Shown: positions 1 to 30,913, counted from the stretch's first letter. The stretch is DNA of 64,000 bases from Branchiostoma floridae (GCF_000003815.2 NC_049983.1:13832240-13896239), one strand, 5' to 3'. Made by a program: numbers and translations. Notes: generated by a model not told the origin, from the letters alone.

Positions 1-381
1 TAATAGGAAACGCTAATAGTAGTAAATAATTGTCTTCTGCATCTCTTCAATTGTCAGTCAAATGAAGTAAGATTTGTTGTAGGTGTCATCAAGTATGAAC
101 ACCCCTTTGTGTCCTTAACTTGGTAGCTGCCAATTTCTCTTGCTCTGATGTACACATCAGTCTATTGTTTATTTACCTTGTGCCCTTTCAGCACATAAGA
201 CCTTAACTTTTAATTTCTCCATGGTCTTTGCTGTAAGTCCCTGCATCTTTAGCTATAATATGTTCTTTGTTAACATTTTATGTTTTGAATAGCCATACTG
301 CATTAACCTACATGTGAAGGATATTACTTTTCCATAGACTGTATTCATTGTGCTGTGCTTAAGACATTATTCCTTCCACAG

Positions 382-2564
382 ACTGTTGTTGGTGACTGAC
401 AAGTTCCTGATGTCCAAGTTCTTCCTGCCCAATGTTTACAGTACACTTCCATTAGAAACAAGGTGGGTGCTATAGTCAGATTTGATGATCTACGATTAGC
501 ACTGAATTGAAATAGCTCACTATACATTATAGAAAAAGGAATACATACCCTCATTCAGCATTTTTGACGATACCTGACTGTGCACATGATTCCCAGGATC
601 ATCCTACTTGACATCATCTCAGCTAAGATAGGAGAGAGTGAGAGCAGCGGTCCTGGGAAGGAGGAGGAGCAGTTCCTGCCTGTTTTTGTGTTGGAGTTCC
701 TGGCAGCTGAGTTCCAAGAAAACTTCCAGACAATCCTGTCTGTAGGGGAGAACACTGAGAACCTGGTAAGTTGGAATGCCTGGCAGACAGTCATAACCTC
801 CATGGCAACTTGTCTACATGATGATGATACATGTACAACATAGTACTTTGTGACCCTTTGCTGACTGTGTTAACATATAAGGGTATTTGCCAAACTGAAA
901 TAATTGTTCTAATTGATTGACATTTCAAGCTCTGTATACACTAGTGATTTTAATCTTTTTTCATATCCACAATTTTCCCCTCAGGAAGCAGTGATTATTA
1001 TGAAACTCCTGAAGGTGCTGTGTCTTGGAACGGGGCAACGGGAGAAATACATTGAACTTGTCAGGATGGAGTCATTACTAGAGTCTGGTGTAGGTAAGTC
1101 ATTGGTAGATTTTATATGTACATTTGGAGCATCAAAAAACAACCATCACTCAAACGGGTCTTCTGATAGGGAAGTTTGAAGGTTTTTGAACAAATCTGTT
1201 GTCATACTTCTTTATATGGTTACAAAGTATTGTGTGGTCTTTGGCACAGTTATTTGTCGCATTCTGTACAGTTACAAAATGATGCCAAAAGTTAACAATT
1301 TATCACATTACATGACATGGCAGTAGCCCCTTAGATACTACTGTAGCTACTTAGATTTAGTAACTAACTTGTGAAGGAAAGCAGTCTAACAAATCAACAA
1401 AGTTGCAGGAGAGTCTATGGTAAGGTACAGTTACCAAGGGAATCAGCAAAATAAATCAATAAAGCATGTGCAACTATTGGATTACCCATTACAAAAGAGT
1501 TTTGTGTATCATAGATATGGAGGACTGGACTAGGTTGATGCATCTTAAATGTAAACTTAGAAGCTAGCAAAAGATGAGTCATGGAAAAATTACCTCCCTG
1601 GATTAAAAACGTTGTAGGATTGAGACATGTTCATGTTTTAGCCCTTGGCAGTCTATAGGTGACTCAGATTTGTAGTGGTAAACCATAAACGTAGAATGCT
1701 AAAGATTTAGCAATGCTTTCTAATACTGTCTTTTGTCGCAGAATTACTCAGATTAACTACTGCAGCTGGTAAACTTGGGGACAACATCTTCAGCCAGTCA
1801 CAGAAGCTGGCCCCCCCAGACAGTCCTGATGATGTACACCCTGTACATGGGCTGAAGAGAGACCTCATACGTCTGCTGGGAAACATGTGCTTCCAGAACA
1901 CCTCCAACCAGGACAAAGTACAATGTTTGGAATTATCATCAGTAGTGTTGTTTGACTTTTAGGTTGACTTTACTGATGATAAACAGAGGAATAGAAAGTA
2001 TCACTGTCACAGGTTTTGATTGCAAGGTTTTAATACAAATTCTGTTTTTACAGGTTCGAGAGTTGGAAGGTATCCCTCTTATCTTGGACCATTGCAACAT
2101 AGATGACCACAACCCCTGTATCCTTTGTAGTCAAACAAGACTCATCATTCTTTGAGAAAATTGTTATGCTTTCTTACCTTACCTTTCTGTTAGATTTTAA
2201 GTGATGACAGAAGATTGAAGTTTAAAGGAAATGTGATAGTATTCTTCTTTTTGATACTATTAGTACTTCATGTGTCAGAACTATACCTTTGAACTCTACA
2301 CAGAGATATTCTGTAATTCTAACAAACTTCATGTTTCAGGTTGCACTTTGTCCAGAGTTTTTTTGTCTTTGACACTTGGTCCTAGATATCAGCCAATGGG
2401 CCATCTTCACGATACGTAACCTGTGTGAAGGGAACCATGACAACCAGGCAGTGATTGCTGGACTTGAGGACAAAGGGCTTGCAGATAACGTTGCGCTAAA
2501 TGATTTCGGAATTGAAGTAACTGAGGACGATGGGAAGTTTGTGGTTAAATCAGCAGACAAGTGA
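382..2564 (+). CDS. ATXN10: Ataxin-10, C-terminal half (gene starts upstream of window)
   Basis: Six phase-compatible exons: 382-462, 597-765, 985-1093, 1742-1917, 2054-2117 and 2386-2564 (TGA at 2562-2564), giving about the last 258 residues. Ataxin-10 is an armadillo/HEAT-like helical repeat scaffold of the cytoplasm and centrosome, linked in vertebrates to neuron survival and neurite growth. The strongest family match is the C-terminal block: RELEGIPLILDHCNIDD, then an exon reading ISQWAIFTIRNLCEGNHDNQ, then GLADNVALNDFGIEV, which parallels the vertebrate ATXN10 end (IPLIL..CNLDDSNPF..W.IYAIRNL). The block RDLIRLLGNMCFQNTSNQDK is also typical. Exon 382-462 is short, and I accept it because its 3' phase (AG) completes an Arg codon with 597. 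The first base of the 382 exon belongs to a codon begun upstream of the window. The 2562 stop sits where the human protein ends. A poly(A) signal AATAAA lies at 3065-3070. Family identification is secure; the two 5' exons are less so. Confidence 0.9.
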
Positions 2565-3150
2565 GAGATGCAAGTCTGCACACAGAACCATGGTGTACAC
2601 TTCTGAACTGCAGAAACACAGGCAAATCTCTACAGAATGAAGTCTGTACTTATCATCTTCATTGCTTGTGTTGTGCAAAGCTCATAAGGCATGTCATAAC
2701 CAACATCAGATGAAGTTGTGAGCTCTTATTATTCTCTACATGTTTGTGTAACACAGCGGTAAGCAAAAAGGCTCCAGCTGTAAGAAAAGACTCCACAATC
2801 CACACACAGCTCACAAGTTGGTTGGGCAGGCTCACAAAGCATCACCAAGTTAGGTACTTTGCAGCACAAGCTTCTTCAGATACAAAACTGTATCTTGGCA
2901 ATAGCAGGGAGATCTCTTCACAAGACTCCTCCATGGTGCTGCCAGAGCACAGGCCTGCATCTGATGTGCTCAGATTGCTTGCACATGTGATGATTTCTAT
3001 CTGGTACTGAAGAAATCTTAGTACGATTCCCCATTAAGAAAGATAACTTATGATCTTGGCATTCAATAAATGTGTAATATGTACCAACTACAGATCCAAG
3101 AAAAATATTCTGTAACCTATTTATTCCAAAGAGCAAGATAATAAATCTAA
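2565..3150 (+). other. ATXN10 3' UTR (inferred)
   Basis: Non-coding sequence follows the ATXN10 stop. The first canonical poly(A) signal, AATAAA, is at 3065-3070, with another at about 3140. No splice-supported exon is visible. The exact cleavage site cannot be read from sequence alone. Confidence 0.5.
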
Positions 3151-4710
3151 GCTAATTGTAGGGGAGATATAAATGACTTTTGTACATAATTTTATTTTTC
3201 GGTTTTAGTGTTATCAGATAGGTAAACTAACAATGCAAATGCTGCATTCCATAGTGATTCTTTTGGGGGGACATATTAGGGACATTATATGGACCATACC
3301 CAGTATATCGAACTGACACGTATTCCACAGCGATTTCTGCAATATTTTTCTCAATACATTCTAAAAAAACTTCAAGATGTTATGCATAATCTAGTAAACT
3401 ATTTCCATGGCATACTAGTAAACAAAAAGTATGCACATTTTATTTTAATAGGGAAGATAAATGATGAAAGCCTGAAACATGTCTATACAACTGGCATTCT
3501 AACTGCAGGTTGTGGACTTTTTATATTACAGGCTTATGCAAACAAAATGGACAAGAGGTATAGAGGAAACATAACGGACATTGGAATGTTTTTTATCAAG
3601 GAGGTGGGATCTTTCTTTTACCATCGTCACCTTGCACCTAAAGACCAATCATCACTCCTTTTCCCATTCAAATCTTATGTATCTCAGTGCCTATGGCCCA
3701 TCATTACTTTCATTGCTGTTAGTTTATAGAAATGTATAATCATGCAAAACTCTGTACCTGAAGGCAAGATACAAAACATGTACCACATGCATGCTTGAAA
3801 TCCAAATCGGACAGAATGCTGAACATCAAGCTCTACTTATCATGCAGCCATTTTCAAAACTGTGACTAAAAAGTGCAAGATTTGTCCATGACTCTTAATT
3901 ATGGTACACATGCAGGTTGTGTACTACATGTATAGCAAAGAAAGCACAATGAATAAAGCCAGTAAGTTGGTAAAATGTCGTGATCTTGAGCATGTCCATA
4001 AGTTTCTCCTAGCCAAAGACACAACACATTATCATAGGACACAGAGAGAAAATAATCTCTTTAGTATTGTCACCACCTTTATTCAGTGTTACAGCACAAC
4101 AATATTGGTTGTGCTTCACAATATGTACACAATGGAAGGGCTGAAAACTAATAAATGCCTTAAAAGTTAGTGTCCCCACTTTTTTTACCATACCAACAGA
4201 TGCAAAATATTACAAATTTACAAATCTCTATGTAGCAATACTGCTTCCAACACTGATGCATTTAAGGCTCTCTAACAGTGTATAACATTTGACATACAAG
4301 TTAGATACACTGTTCATGTCGTTTGGACTCGAAATCTGTACATTCTAAAGCTCTACCTGTGATGCATTTTAGAAATACCCACTTTGTGACAATAAGCACA
4401 GCCTGGCACTGATTCAGTCAAAGAAACCTAATAATATGTATCACTTTGTTATCAACAACTACAATAGTAGCAGAATTAACAAGACCAAAGATATACAGAC
4501 TGTTAACAAGCGGATAATCTGTATGACCACTTGGTTCATTTTATGTAACAAGTGAACAAACAAAACTTTCAATATGGATCCTTTAGTCACAAACATTATG
4601 TAGAATAGTTGAACTGCTATTCTGTGTAGAACCAAGTGGTCACAACTGAACATCATCTCTGTCATCAGGCACATTGTGGTTGGAAGGTCAAGGGGTAGAG
4701 GTCTGCTAGG
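3151..4710. other. AT-rich spacer and possible distal RIBC 3' UTR
   Basis: This is the convergent spacer between ATXN10 and RIBC. A 146-codon + strand ORF at 3289-3729 has no recognisable domain and looks like chance. The part next to 4711 would be the 3' UTR of the distal RIBC last exon, with a minus-strand AATAAA (TTTATT on +) at 4078-4083. A short inverted repeat (TGACCACTTGGTTC and its complement) lies near 4524 and 4629. I see nothing else coding. Confidence 0.4.
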
Positions 4711-4792
4711 TCACCGACTGGATTTGTTGAACTGCATGAAGTACTGAGCTGTTGGTTCATTGGTGTAAACCTCCTTATCCATGAAACCCATG
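4711..4792 (-). CDS. RIBC2: Alternative, duplicated last coding exon of RIBC
   Basis: An 82-nt minus-strand exon-like block lies 348 bp downstream of the 5222-5141 last exon. It follows an acceptor (CTGTAG, complement of 4793-4798), has the same length and the same phase (it completes a CA-C His codon with the 6053-5887 exon), and ends in its own TGA at 4713-4711. Its translation shares DKEVY, then N, TA, F, QFN and a final SSR-stop with the upstream last exon: 17 of 27 positions are identical by eye. The motif EVYTNEPTAQYF looks closer to vertebrate RIBC2 tails than the proximal exon does (comparison from memory). It is either a mutually exclusive terminal exon or a relic of partial gene duplication. 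Lack of stops, matched phase and conserved residues argue that it is under selection. Confidence 0.72.
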
Positions 4793-5140
4793 CTACAGAG
4801 GGGAGTAAATCATGTAGGTGTTACACAAGGGACAGGTGCTCTAGGTGTGGAGCTCATCTGGGATGTTAGGAATATACATAACTGTCCACTTCATTTCAGC
4901 CTAGTACATAATGTATCAAGCTATCTGTGGCAGTTTTATCTTGTACAATTCCAAATACAATTCTAAATTTGACATAGTTAACAATTCATGTGAGGTAACA
5001 ATACAAAATACTTTCCATCAAAGCCAACTTTTATTGCTGTTCTACAACCATTAACACATTATTAATATTACAAACTGTTGAAAGATATGCAGTTGATTAG
5101 TTGTTAAGAGTGTTGGAGAAAAAAATAGAACATTGATGCA

Positions 5141-8100
5141 TCATCTGCTGGAGGTGTTGAACTGGGAGAAGAAGTCTGCAGTGATATTGTTCCGGTAAAC
5201 TTCCTTGTCCAGGAACTCTCGGCTGTGGAAAAAAGAAAAGAAACCAAACACACACAGTGAGAAGGACGTTTACTAGGTTGGAGGATGCCACCCTGCGCCT
5301 ACCTTTACAAGCTGTGTAGTGGTACGGCCCTGCGTATGATGCTGATTTGCCATGGTATGGAGTATGTTATTGTGACTTTTAATTTGCACACCAAAACTTT
5401 TTAGTGGGTTAGCTAACAGTGAATTCTTAATCATGCTTTTAAAGCGGTGAGGATGTAATATTGAGCAAAACTTGAAAATTTTGGTACTAATAGCTAAAGC
5501 TATTCACCGTGTTATGGAATTGTTGACAAAAATTTTCCAAGTTTGAAGACTACTATTTATTTGAGTATAGAAAAGCCACTTCTCTTCAAATCACATTACA
5601 GATGTTACCAAGAATATCAAAAGATGCATTTTTTTAATCATGAAAAATTAGTCTTTCTTTGTGTCATTTTGGTACTCCCCAAGCTTTAATCACTTGATAA
5701 TTGTAAAAGTTAACATCAATCACACACAAAAGAATGATTAGAAGATAGCAACACTGAGCAAACAAGAAAGATAGAATCAAAATGTTTGTTCCTGTATGGG
5801 CTGCCATCTCTTGTGGTACATTTCTGTGGAAACTGGAAGCAGACCAGCTGCACTTCCTATACGTCCTACCAGGGCGAGCTACTTACTGTGCCTTCTGCTC
5901 TGCACCAAGTCGTAGATTCTCCTGGGCTTGCTGCCTCTCGAGTTCCTTCTTCAGACGCTCCTCTCTTCTCTCCAGGATGACGGCTGCTCGGTCGGCATCC
6001 ACACGCTGTTTGTCCCACTCCTCGTTTCTCAGACGTTCCTCCATTTCCAGGCGCTGTAGAATTCATGGATACATGTCAGCCAAGCAAACAATAAATGAAA
6101 TAAGTTCTTAGGCTACGTCGAAATGTTTGAATTTGATAGAAATTAACATACATGTGGTTAAAAAAAAGGATACAAAAACATCAATGTTTAAAAAGTACAT
6201 CAGACTTTGCAAAAAAAAAAGAAATGTCCGTACCTCCTTCTCTTGCCTCTGCTGTTCCTGTCTGTTGCGGACGTCAGCAAGCTGCTCAGGGCTCATCCCC
6301 TTCCACCTGTCGGTGATGACACGGTGGGCGCCAAACGCGCTCTGTGCCACGGCAGGGTTCTCCGTAAGCATGTCTCCATAGATGTGATTGGACAGCTCAG
6401 TGTAGTTGTCATCTAGTTGCTGCTGCCTCTTCATAGCCTCCTGCTCATCCTTCTCACGTTGCTGTGGAAATCAACAAGCATGGGGTAAACAAACACTCTT
6501 GTAGAGAAAATGTAGTTTTGGTTGTGTACAAAAGTGAAATGCCACAGTGCCTGTTGAACTTCTTTTGATAATGACAAAAGATAACGCTGTAAATCTTTGG
6601 ATTGTGGAAAACTGTATATTTCTTATAATATAGGATTGCTAATGGAATAAATGCAACAACACGGTTTTTCAGAACTTCAGAAGGTGCAGTTACCATACAG
6701 AAACCTTGCTGTGCCTCACCTGTGCCAGGTTGAAGTTCTTGGTCGCCATGTTGATCTGACGTCTGCATTCCTCCTCAGCTGTGGCCAGTTCACATGCCCG
6801 CTGATCCAGCTCACGTGCCTTCATCTCGTACAACAGATCCGCGTGCTTCTGGTTCATGTCCGCAGCATTGCGCTCCTTGATCTGGGCCTTCGTCCACTCG
6901 CGCATTTGTTCCTGGTGAAAAAATTACAGACGTCACAATTTGATTGGAGCACAAGCAACATGTTTATCACAACTCAAAATGTCATGTACACCATAACTTT
7001 ATCAATATTCACCACTTTGAAATCGTTATTGGTCAAGGGGAACAAGTGATGATAAGAAAAAATATCTCTTTTATTTTCTATTATTTTCAAAAGTTTTTCG
7101 TGATGAGAAGCATTAGAAAACCAACCTGTTGGTACTTTTTCCTGGCTGTGAAGTTCAGATCCTCTCCATCCAGTTTCTGGATACCACTGATACCACAGCG
7201 AGGGTCGTCATCTGTCAATCGTGCTGGCCTGTCCTTCTTCAGGCCATCAGGGTCATTCAGGTCAAACTCACGCCGTGTCTCAGGAACCTGGAAGTTCTTA
7301 CGGAAGTCGTTGACGGCCATGTTGAGATTGCGAATGTCCTGCTCTTGCCGTTTTTCCATCATTACTACAACCTTGTCATTTTTAATGGCATCAGCAGCTG
7401 GAAAATAAAGAGTAGAGTAGAGTATGAAAAGACAATTTATGATATGTGTTAAAAAAAATAGTTCGAAAGCTCGACAGTGTAGTCACATTGAAACTAATGA
7501 GTTTGAGCTAAAACGTACTCTTCATCCAATTGCTTACACTACAGCTTCTTTTACTGCTATAGTTTTAGATCTTTGTGCCTTGGGCCAAGAATAGATCATA
7601 GAGCTGCCATGAAAGACCAGGACGTACCAAAGGCCTCTGCCCGAGCTGCTTCTGTCTCCTCTCTGACCTCTCTGTCTTTCCTCTGCTGTTCCAGAGCCTG
7701 TACATCAACCTGTAACATCACATACAGTCAGGACATGTCATCACTTTAGTTCCTGCTGCACTTTCAGTTCGAACATGCTTCTGTTGTCAGTGATCTTTTA
7801 TGAACAATTATGTGATAAAATAAGTGAAAGAATTTGCCGGAGTAGCTTTCAAACAGCAATAAATCAAGATTGGTCTCTCTCTCTCAATGTTTGCTCTTTC
7901 AATTGCATCCAGGATTGACAAGACGCACATTAGTTACCATTAATAATTAATGCCACGATTTCCATTACATTAACTTCGAACAATGGCTGACAAGTACAAC
8001 TGACAATATCTTCCTGCAAGATCTGCAGTGGTTTAATGCTATCACGCAACACTGTTTAGGTCACCTGTGACCGAAAATGGGTCTTTAAATCTCCTTGGAC

Positions 8101-8274
8101 TTTTCTTATCTGGGACTCTTACCCCAATTATCCTCTCTTTGGCATTGAAGATGCGGCTCTGGCGTTGTTTTTCCATGTTCCGCCGCCGCTCTATGGCCGC
8201 AGCCTGTTTCAAGTCTACAGGAAGATCCAACTTGTACATCTTGGAAGTTGGGTGTGGTGGCTCTACTCACAAAT
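5141..8274 (-). CDS. RIBC2: RIB43A-domain ciliary microtubule inner protein (RIBC1/RIBC2 pro-orthologue), main form
   Basis: Seven coding exons on the minus strand: 8239-8123 (ATG at 8239; exon probably begins at 8274), 7709-7628, 7397-7126, 6911-6720, 6461-6234, 6053-5887 and 5222-5141 (TGA). They join in phase to 379 codons, close to the usual length of about 380 aa. RIB43A/RIBC proteins are almost wholly coiled coil and sit inside the A-tubule of axonemal doublet microtubules. Diagnostic stretches are the N-terminal AAAIERRRNMEKQRQSRIFN followed by ERIIG, then RREFDLNDPDGLKKDRPARL, SGIQKLDGEDLNF and FGAHRVITDRWKGMSPEQL, all typical of RIBC2. Glu/Lys/Arg/Gln-rich heptads fill the rest. A 5' non-coding exon is likely around 8826-8920, because a strong donor (GTAGGTAA on the minus strand) abuts 8826. 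The gene is divergent from SMC1. The symbol is given by resemblance to RIBC2; a single gene ancestral to RIBC1 and RIBC2 is equally compatible. A second, alternative last exon lies downstream. Confidence 0.93.
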
Positions 8275-8825
8275 CTAGCAGAAGAAAACAATGAAAAGGC
8301 ATAACAGTTATTTACTAATAAAAATGATCAAATTGCAACTGAGTTTCCCTTTGTGTAAATATACTCCACATCATCGGCGATCGCTGAATATAAACTAATA
8401 GTCTGTATGATGATTTGTTTGGTGGCTCTATGACCTTGCAGCTAGCCATCCACAGAAATCTCTAGGCTGAGTAGGCTCCATTCATACCTATCACAAGACA
8501 TTTTTAGACATAGTCAGAGAAATTCGTTCTGAACTCAATTTTTCTTTGATATGATATATAACTGCTTCCTTTTGTCACCTTTTTCGTAAAAACTGCACAC
8601 ACATTCGTCCTCGGCTTTAGACATGCTTGATAAGCCCGATATGCCGTAAACATCAGACGTAGCCAAGATACAAAACACTCGCAAGAAAGCCCCAAAGCAA
8701 AGGGCACTCAGAGTCAGAAAGAACTTTCCAGGCGCGCCACGTCGACTTTTTAACGCGTTACATATTGATTAAACTGCACGAGAAGTTTTCAAACTTTGCA
8801 GGATGATTCTGAGTAGATTACCTAC

Positions 8826-9388
8826 CTTCTTCTGGATGGCAAGGAATAATCTCCGAGAAGTAGATTACACGATGTCCTAGTAAATAATGCAGTAGTGTTA
8901 TGGCGATCTCACGCTTTTGTATCAGCTGTCTTCCCGTTGCTATGTTTATTGTTCCAAACTTGGGTTATGCCATTACCGTAGATAGGTATGAATGTTTGAA
9001 GGAGATACAATTATGTATCCGTGTATCGAGATAAATTTTCAATATTCATAGAAAAATCGTACTAACTTATCAAAAACAAATTATTTTTTGTCATTGTTGG
9101 TAAATATATGCCTTTATTTATACTATACTGTAACATTCAACATATAAGATGCCCCATATTCCTATGGTATATCCGTGATAGCAACCACTTGACTTCACGG
9201 AATGTTACGCGAGAAATAGCGAGAAATTTTTTTGCGCATGCGTAGCTGGCGGTCGTCCATTTTCCCGCTAAATTTTGGCATGAGAGAAGTCCAAAACAGT
9301 GCGTGAAAAGGGCGATTTCTAGCAGGATCGCGAGCTGTTGGTTTGATTTTCTGTAGCTCAGGAGGTCTAGGCAATACTAGAAGCAACC
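8826..9388. promoter_or_regulatory. Bidirectional promoter region between RIBC and SMC1
   Basis: Divergent promoter interval: RIBC transcribes leftward from a probable 5' non-coding exon near 8826-8920, and SMC1 rightward with its ATG at 9389. Close to SMC1 are an NRF1-type palindrome TGCGCATGCGT at 9233-9243 and a consensus E2F site TTTCCCGC at 9261-9268, both usual for cell-cycle and housekeeping genes. Two RFX/X-box-like half sites (RGYAAC type) lie at 8936-8942 (inverted) and 9178-9185, which would suit a ciliary gene. Motifs were read by eye; transcription start sites are inferred. Confidence 0.55.
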
Positions 9389-27459
<18,071 letters not shown>

Positions 27460-28330
27460 ACCCGAGATAACCCTTGACCTGACCTGGCAGTGGCGCTTGG
27501 AACCGACCTTTGACAAGCTCCATGAAGATAAGCCAACGTTCAGTTGTTCCATGTTGTGTCGTGCTCATCCTTTGATGACAAGAAACTTTATTTAGCTATC
27601 ATTGTGACGATGTAGTTCTAGTCATACCATGAATGAAGTTACTCTCATTTAAAGTCAAGCTGGAAAGTCATCACCAAATAAGAATTGGAGGAGATGAAAA
27701 CAGTATTGGATAAGGGATGAAGTCAGCACTGATGGTGTGGAAATATGGTCTTTAACCATCAAAGAACTCATCTGAGTTTTGCCAATGGTTACAGTGCAAA
27801 GACTTTCACTGTGCAATGTGTGGCTCCAGCTGAAATGGCAACATTAACAGAAGTTTGTTCAGGTATTCTAGAGTTGGTCACTTAGACATTCCAAACAATA
27901 GTCATGGTGTTGTCCAACAGCAAAATGACTTTTTCTGTTCTGAAAGTATTTGTTACTTGTTCATCCCCGAATCACGATAGAGAATCGGCATCTATGAAAG
28001 CATTTGAAGTAGAGAAAAAATCTAAGTTCTAAACATATCAAATACTTTCACTGTTCTTGATAAGGCAACCATGTTTTCAAGAGGTTTACATGCATAATTT
28101 TACATACTGCAATTATTGTACCACTCAAGCTCAATTTTGGAACTGAGCTAGTTTTGATTCAATGTTAGTTGATTCTATTTAGTATTGTAGTGAAATTCTG
28201 AAATTAATAGTTTAGCTGAATCTTTTTATTTTGTATGATATATCAGGTTATTATCGTTTGACATTTACCAGAAAAGATCTACCAGTTGTATTTTCTCATA
28301 CCACAACAATAAATGTGTTGAAATATTTCT
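27460..28330 (+). other. SMC1 3' UTR (inferred)
   Basis: The sequence between the SMC1 stop and a canonical AATAAA at 28308-28313 has no coding signal and would give a 3' UTR of about 870 nt. Confidence 0.6.
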
Positions 28331-30913
28331 GCTGTTGTGTATCTGTATATGGTAATTAACAAGAAAGGGACATGTGCTTCTGCTGCCTGTTTAGAGGCCC
28401 AGACCAGCTTCTTTTGCCTCAAAAGTGCCCCCTACCAGCACCCAAAGGAACTTCACCACAAACAGTTTCTTACCAAGGCCATACCTACTGAACACTTGCC
28501 ATGAGGGGTAGGGATAGAATGGCCTTGGCATTAAACAGTTCAGTGGTCTGTTGATGTTCTTGAATTACAACTTAAACCATATGCTTGACTTTGGTACAAA
28601 GAGTAGTGAAGTGTGTAATGCAGTACCGCCCTTACACTGAGAATGGTTTCCTGATCATGAGCTGAAATCAAAGCTAGATTCTTCTCATTGAAATAATCAT
28701 GCTTGTAGTCAGGAATGTCTTCAACGAAGACGTTACAAAACTGTGACTTTTTAGTTTTCTACAATTTTTTTCAGGAAGCAACATTCCTGCCCACCCCCTC
28801 CACCCCCACAAAGTTTTGAGAAGTAACAGTGCTGTGCATCCTGGTACATGTAGGTTAGAGGTGGTCCTCACAATTTGCCCTCCAGCCTACTGTGAAGTAT
28901 GCTAGGAAAGGGCTATCAGATTGTCTATTTGTTAGCTCTTTACTCCAGGAATCCTCTGAAGTATCCCGAAAATCACTGCAATGCCAAAGGGAGAGTGAAT
29001 AATGCCCTGCAGACTGACCTTTCAGGTTAAAGGTGAACAAGGGTCAAGTTTGGCCATGGCTTCTGTCAATATGTGTTAGATCCAAACTATGGTGTCAGCA
29101 AAGGGGTAGATTCAGAGGGCAAACTTTTTTTTAGTGCAAATTTCTCTTCAAAGTCCTTTACACAAGATTCAACATTAGCAAATTCCTGATTTGTGCCACG
29201 GAAATGACAGTACTCAAGATTTTAGTTCTTCATCTTGGAGGTATATGTCTATGGCAACAGTAATTGCTTGCTTATAGAATAAATCCTGTTGCATTCTACA
29301 ACTGTTCAATTAACACAGAACAAGGATGATAAGTCTTGCATGGAAAAGTTGTGATTGCTGTGTTAGTTAACTAACAGAATATCCACTCGTTTCTCTGAAA
29401 GTGTTACAAATGTTCCTCTGTGAGAGATACACTCTAATGTGCTTTAAATTTGATGCAGGAAACAAGGAAATGTGCAGACTAGCCAGGATATATGACTGAT
29501 CACTAAGTGGTGCAGGAGTATGGTCAATGCTATTCTTGGAACTGATACAAATTCTGGGAAAGCCAGAGTTATGTAAGGTTAATGTTTTTCTTGGACCAGG
29601 TGCAGATTGAAAATATTGGAAAGTCTGGTGAAGTTCTCACCCTGGCAAGAAAGCACCCAAAAACACTGAGTGCCATAGTAGAAAAGGCATATCAGTACTT
29701 AGACACAGCTTTCTTCTACCACAATTTGTAATATGATGAGTTCCAAATCTTCCCAAAAAGACTCACAAACTGCTGAAACAAAACGGTCCAATAAAGATAA
29801 GGAGTAGTGTTGGAAAATGTCAATAATTCTAACCCTAGACAAAAATGCTAGACACCCATGGTATGTACATGTATTCAGAAGAGTCTGTACTTTTGCTCAA
29901 ACCCCAAAGGAAACAAAAATGAGCTCCCCAGTTTGTAAACAATGCCCCTAACTTACACAGTTCTCAGTTGTTTTATTTGTAGGGACAGTGCCTTTGTTTG
30001 TTTGTTCAATCAGGAAGTTTAATCAGCCAGATGCCAAAGCTAACAACTTTTGATACATGCTAGATGTAAGGGTAAGTCAGGAAGCTCTGGCTTTCTTTTT
30101 TTTTCACTATTTTTGTTTTGCACAATTAAACTTGACCTGTCAATGAATTCTCTACTTAAACCATTCAAAACTATTAAATCTGATGGATTTAAAAGATCAA
30201 TTTATTTCTGTACTATCTCTAGAAAAGAAGCTATGAGGCTTGTCCAAGAAGTTTGTGACTTTTCATCCCTGGGATTAGTATTTTTTTTATGGAAATTGAA
30301 GAGCTGCTGTTCATTCTTTCCTCACTTAGGATGTCACTCAGATTCTCATGATGACATTGATATCTTACAATATTTAAATACATTTCTCCAAATTCTCTCA
30401 AGTTGTCTTGAATACCCTGGCCTGAGGCAAGGGTACATTTACCTTCTGAATGTGAATGTACCAATCCCAAGTTTTCATCCCCCCGAATCTGGCCTAATCT
30501 GGCCTGTTCTCGTTGCCAAAATCTGTTATTTCAACTTTAGCATACAGCAATGTCTGAACTTCCTTGTTTGTGCAGAAATCTGCCCAGAGTCTTACCTAAC
30601 CTTCCCTAAAGGGCTTTGGGGCATTAGAAGGCAGTTCTCCAGATCACCCCTATCACCCCTGCTTGGTGGGTTTATGTAAACAGGCACTGACTACAGCCAA
30701 TTACAGCACCCAATTAGCAGCCTTGTGGTGTGCCCTTCAGCCTGAGGAGAACCACATGGTGCCTGGAGCTGACAGCTAGAGAAGCACTAGCTCAAACCCA
30801 CCAGCTGCCTCAGCACTAGATCTGCTTGCAGTGCAGATTGACTTGCCACAGGCCAACCTTCCCCCTCCTCGGAATTAGCCAGGACTATCCTTGGGAGTAA
30901 GCCGCGTACCAGG
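28331..30913. other. Intergenic region between SMC1 and FBLN1, including FBLN1 promoter
   Basis: No splice-supported exon was found. A 209-codon ORF at 30050-30679 (+) begins within low-complexity sequence, lacks any recognisable domain, and is treated as chance. The final 200 bp before 30914 must contain the FBLN1 leader; I see no clear TATA box. Confidence 0.4.

Noticed and set aside
565-597. Extending the ATXN10 exon upstream of 597
   Set aside because: An in-frame TGA at 565-567 and poor match; starting at 597 after CCCAG joins the 462 donor in phase to give R-I-I-L-L-D as expected for the family.
3289-3729. 146-codon + strand ORF in the ATXN10-RIBC spacer
   Set aside because: AT-rich, no domain, no splice or promoter context, composition like surrounding DNA; also overlaps the expected RIBC 3' region.
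5782-7452. Plus-strand ORFs of 80-154 codons across the RIBC exons
   Set aside because: Antisense to confirmed RIBC coding exons; their boundaries ignore the minus-strand splice sites and the peptides lack family features.
30050-30679. 209-codon + strand ORF upstream of FBLN1
   Set aside because: Opens in low-complexity sequence, has no recognisable domain or family motif, and shows no splice partners. Length alone is insufficient in 64 kb.
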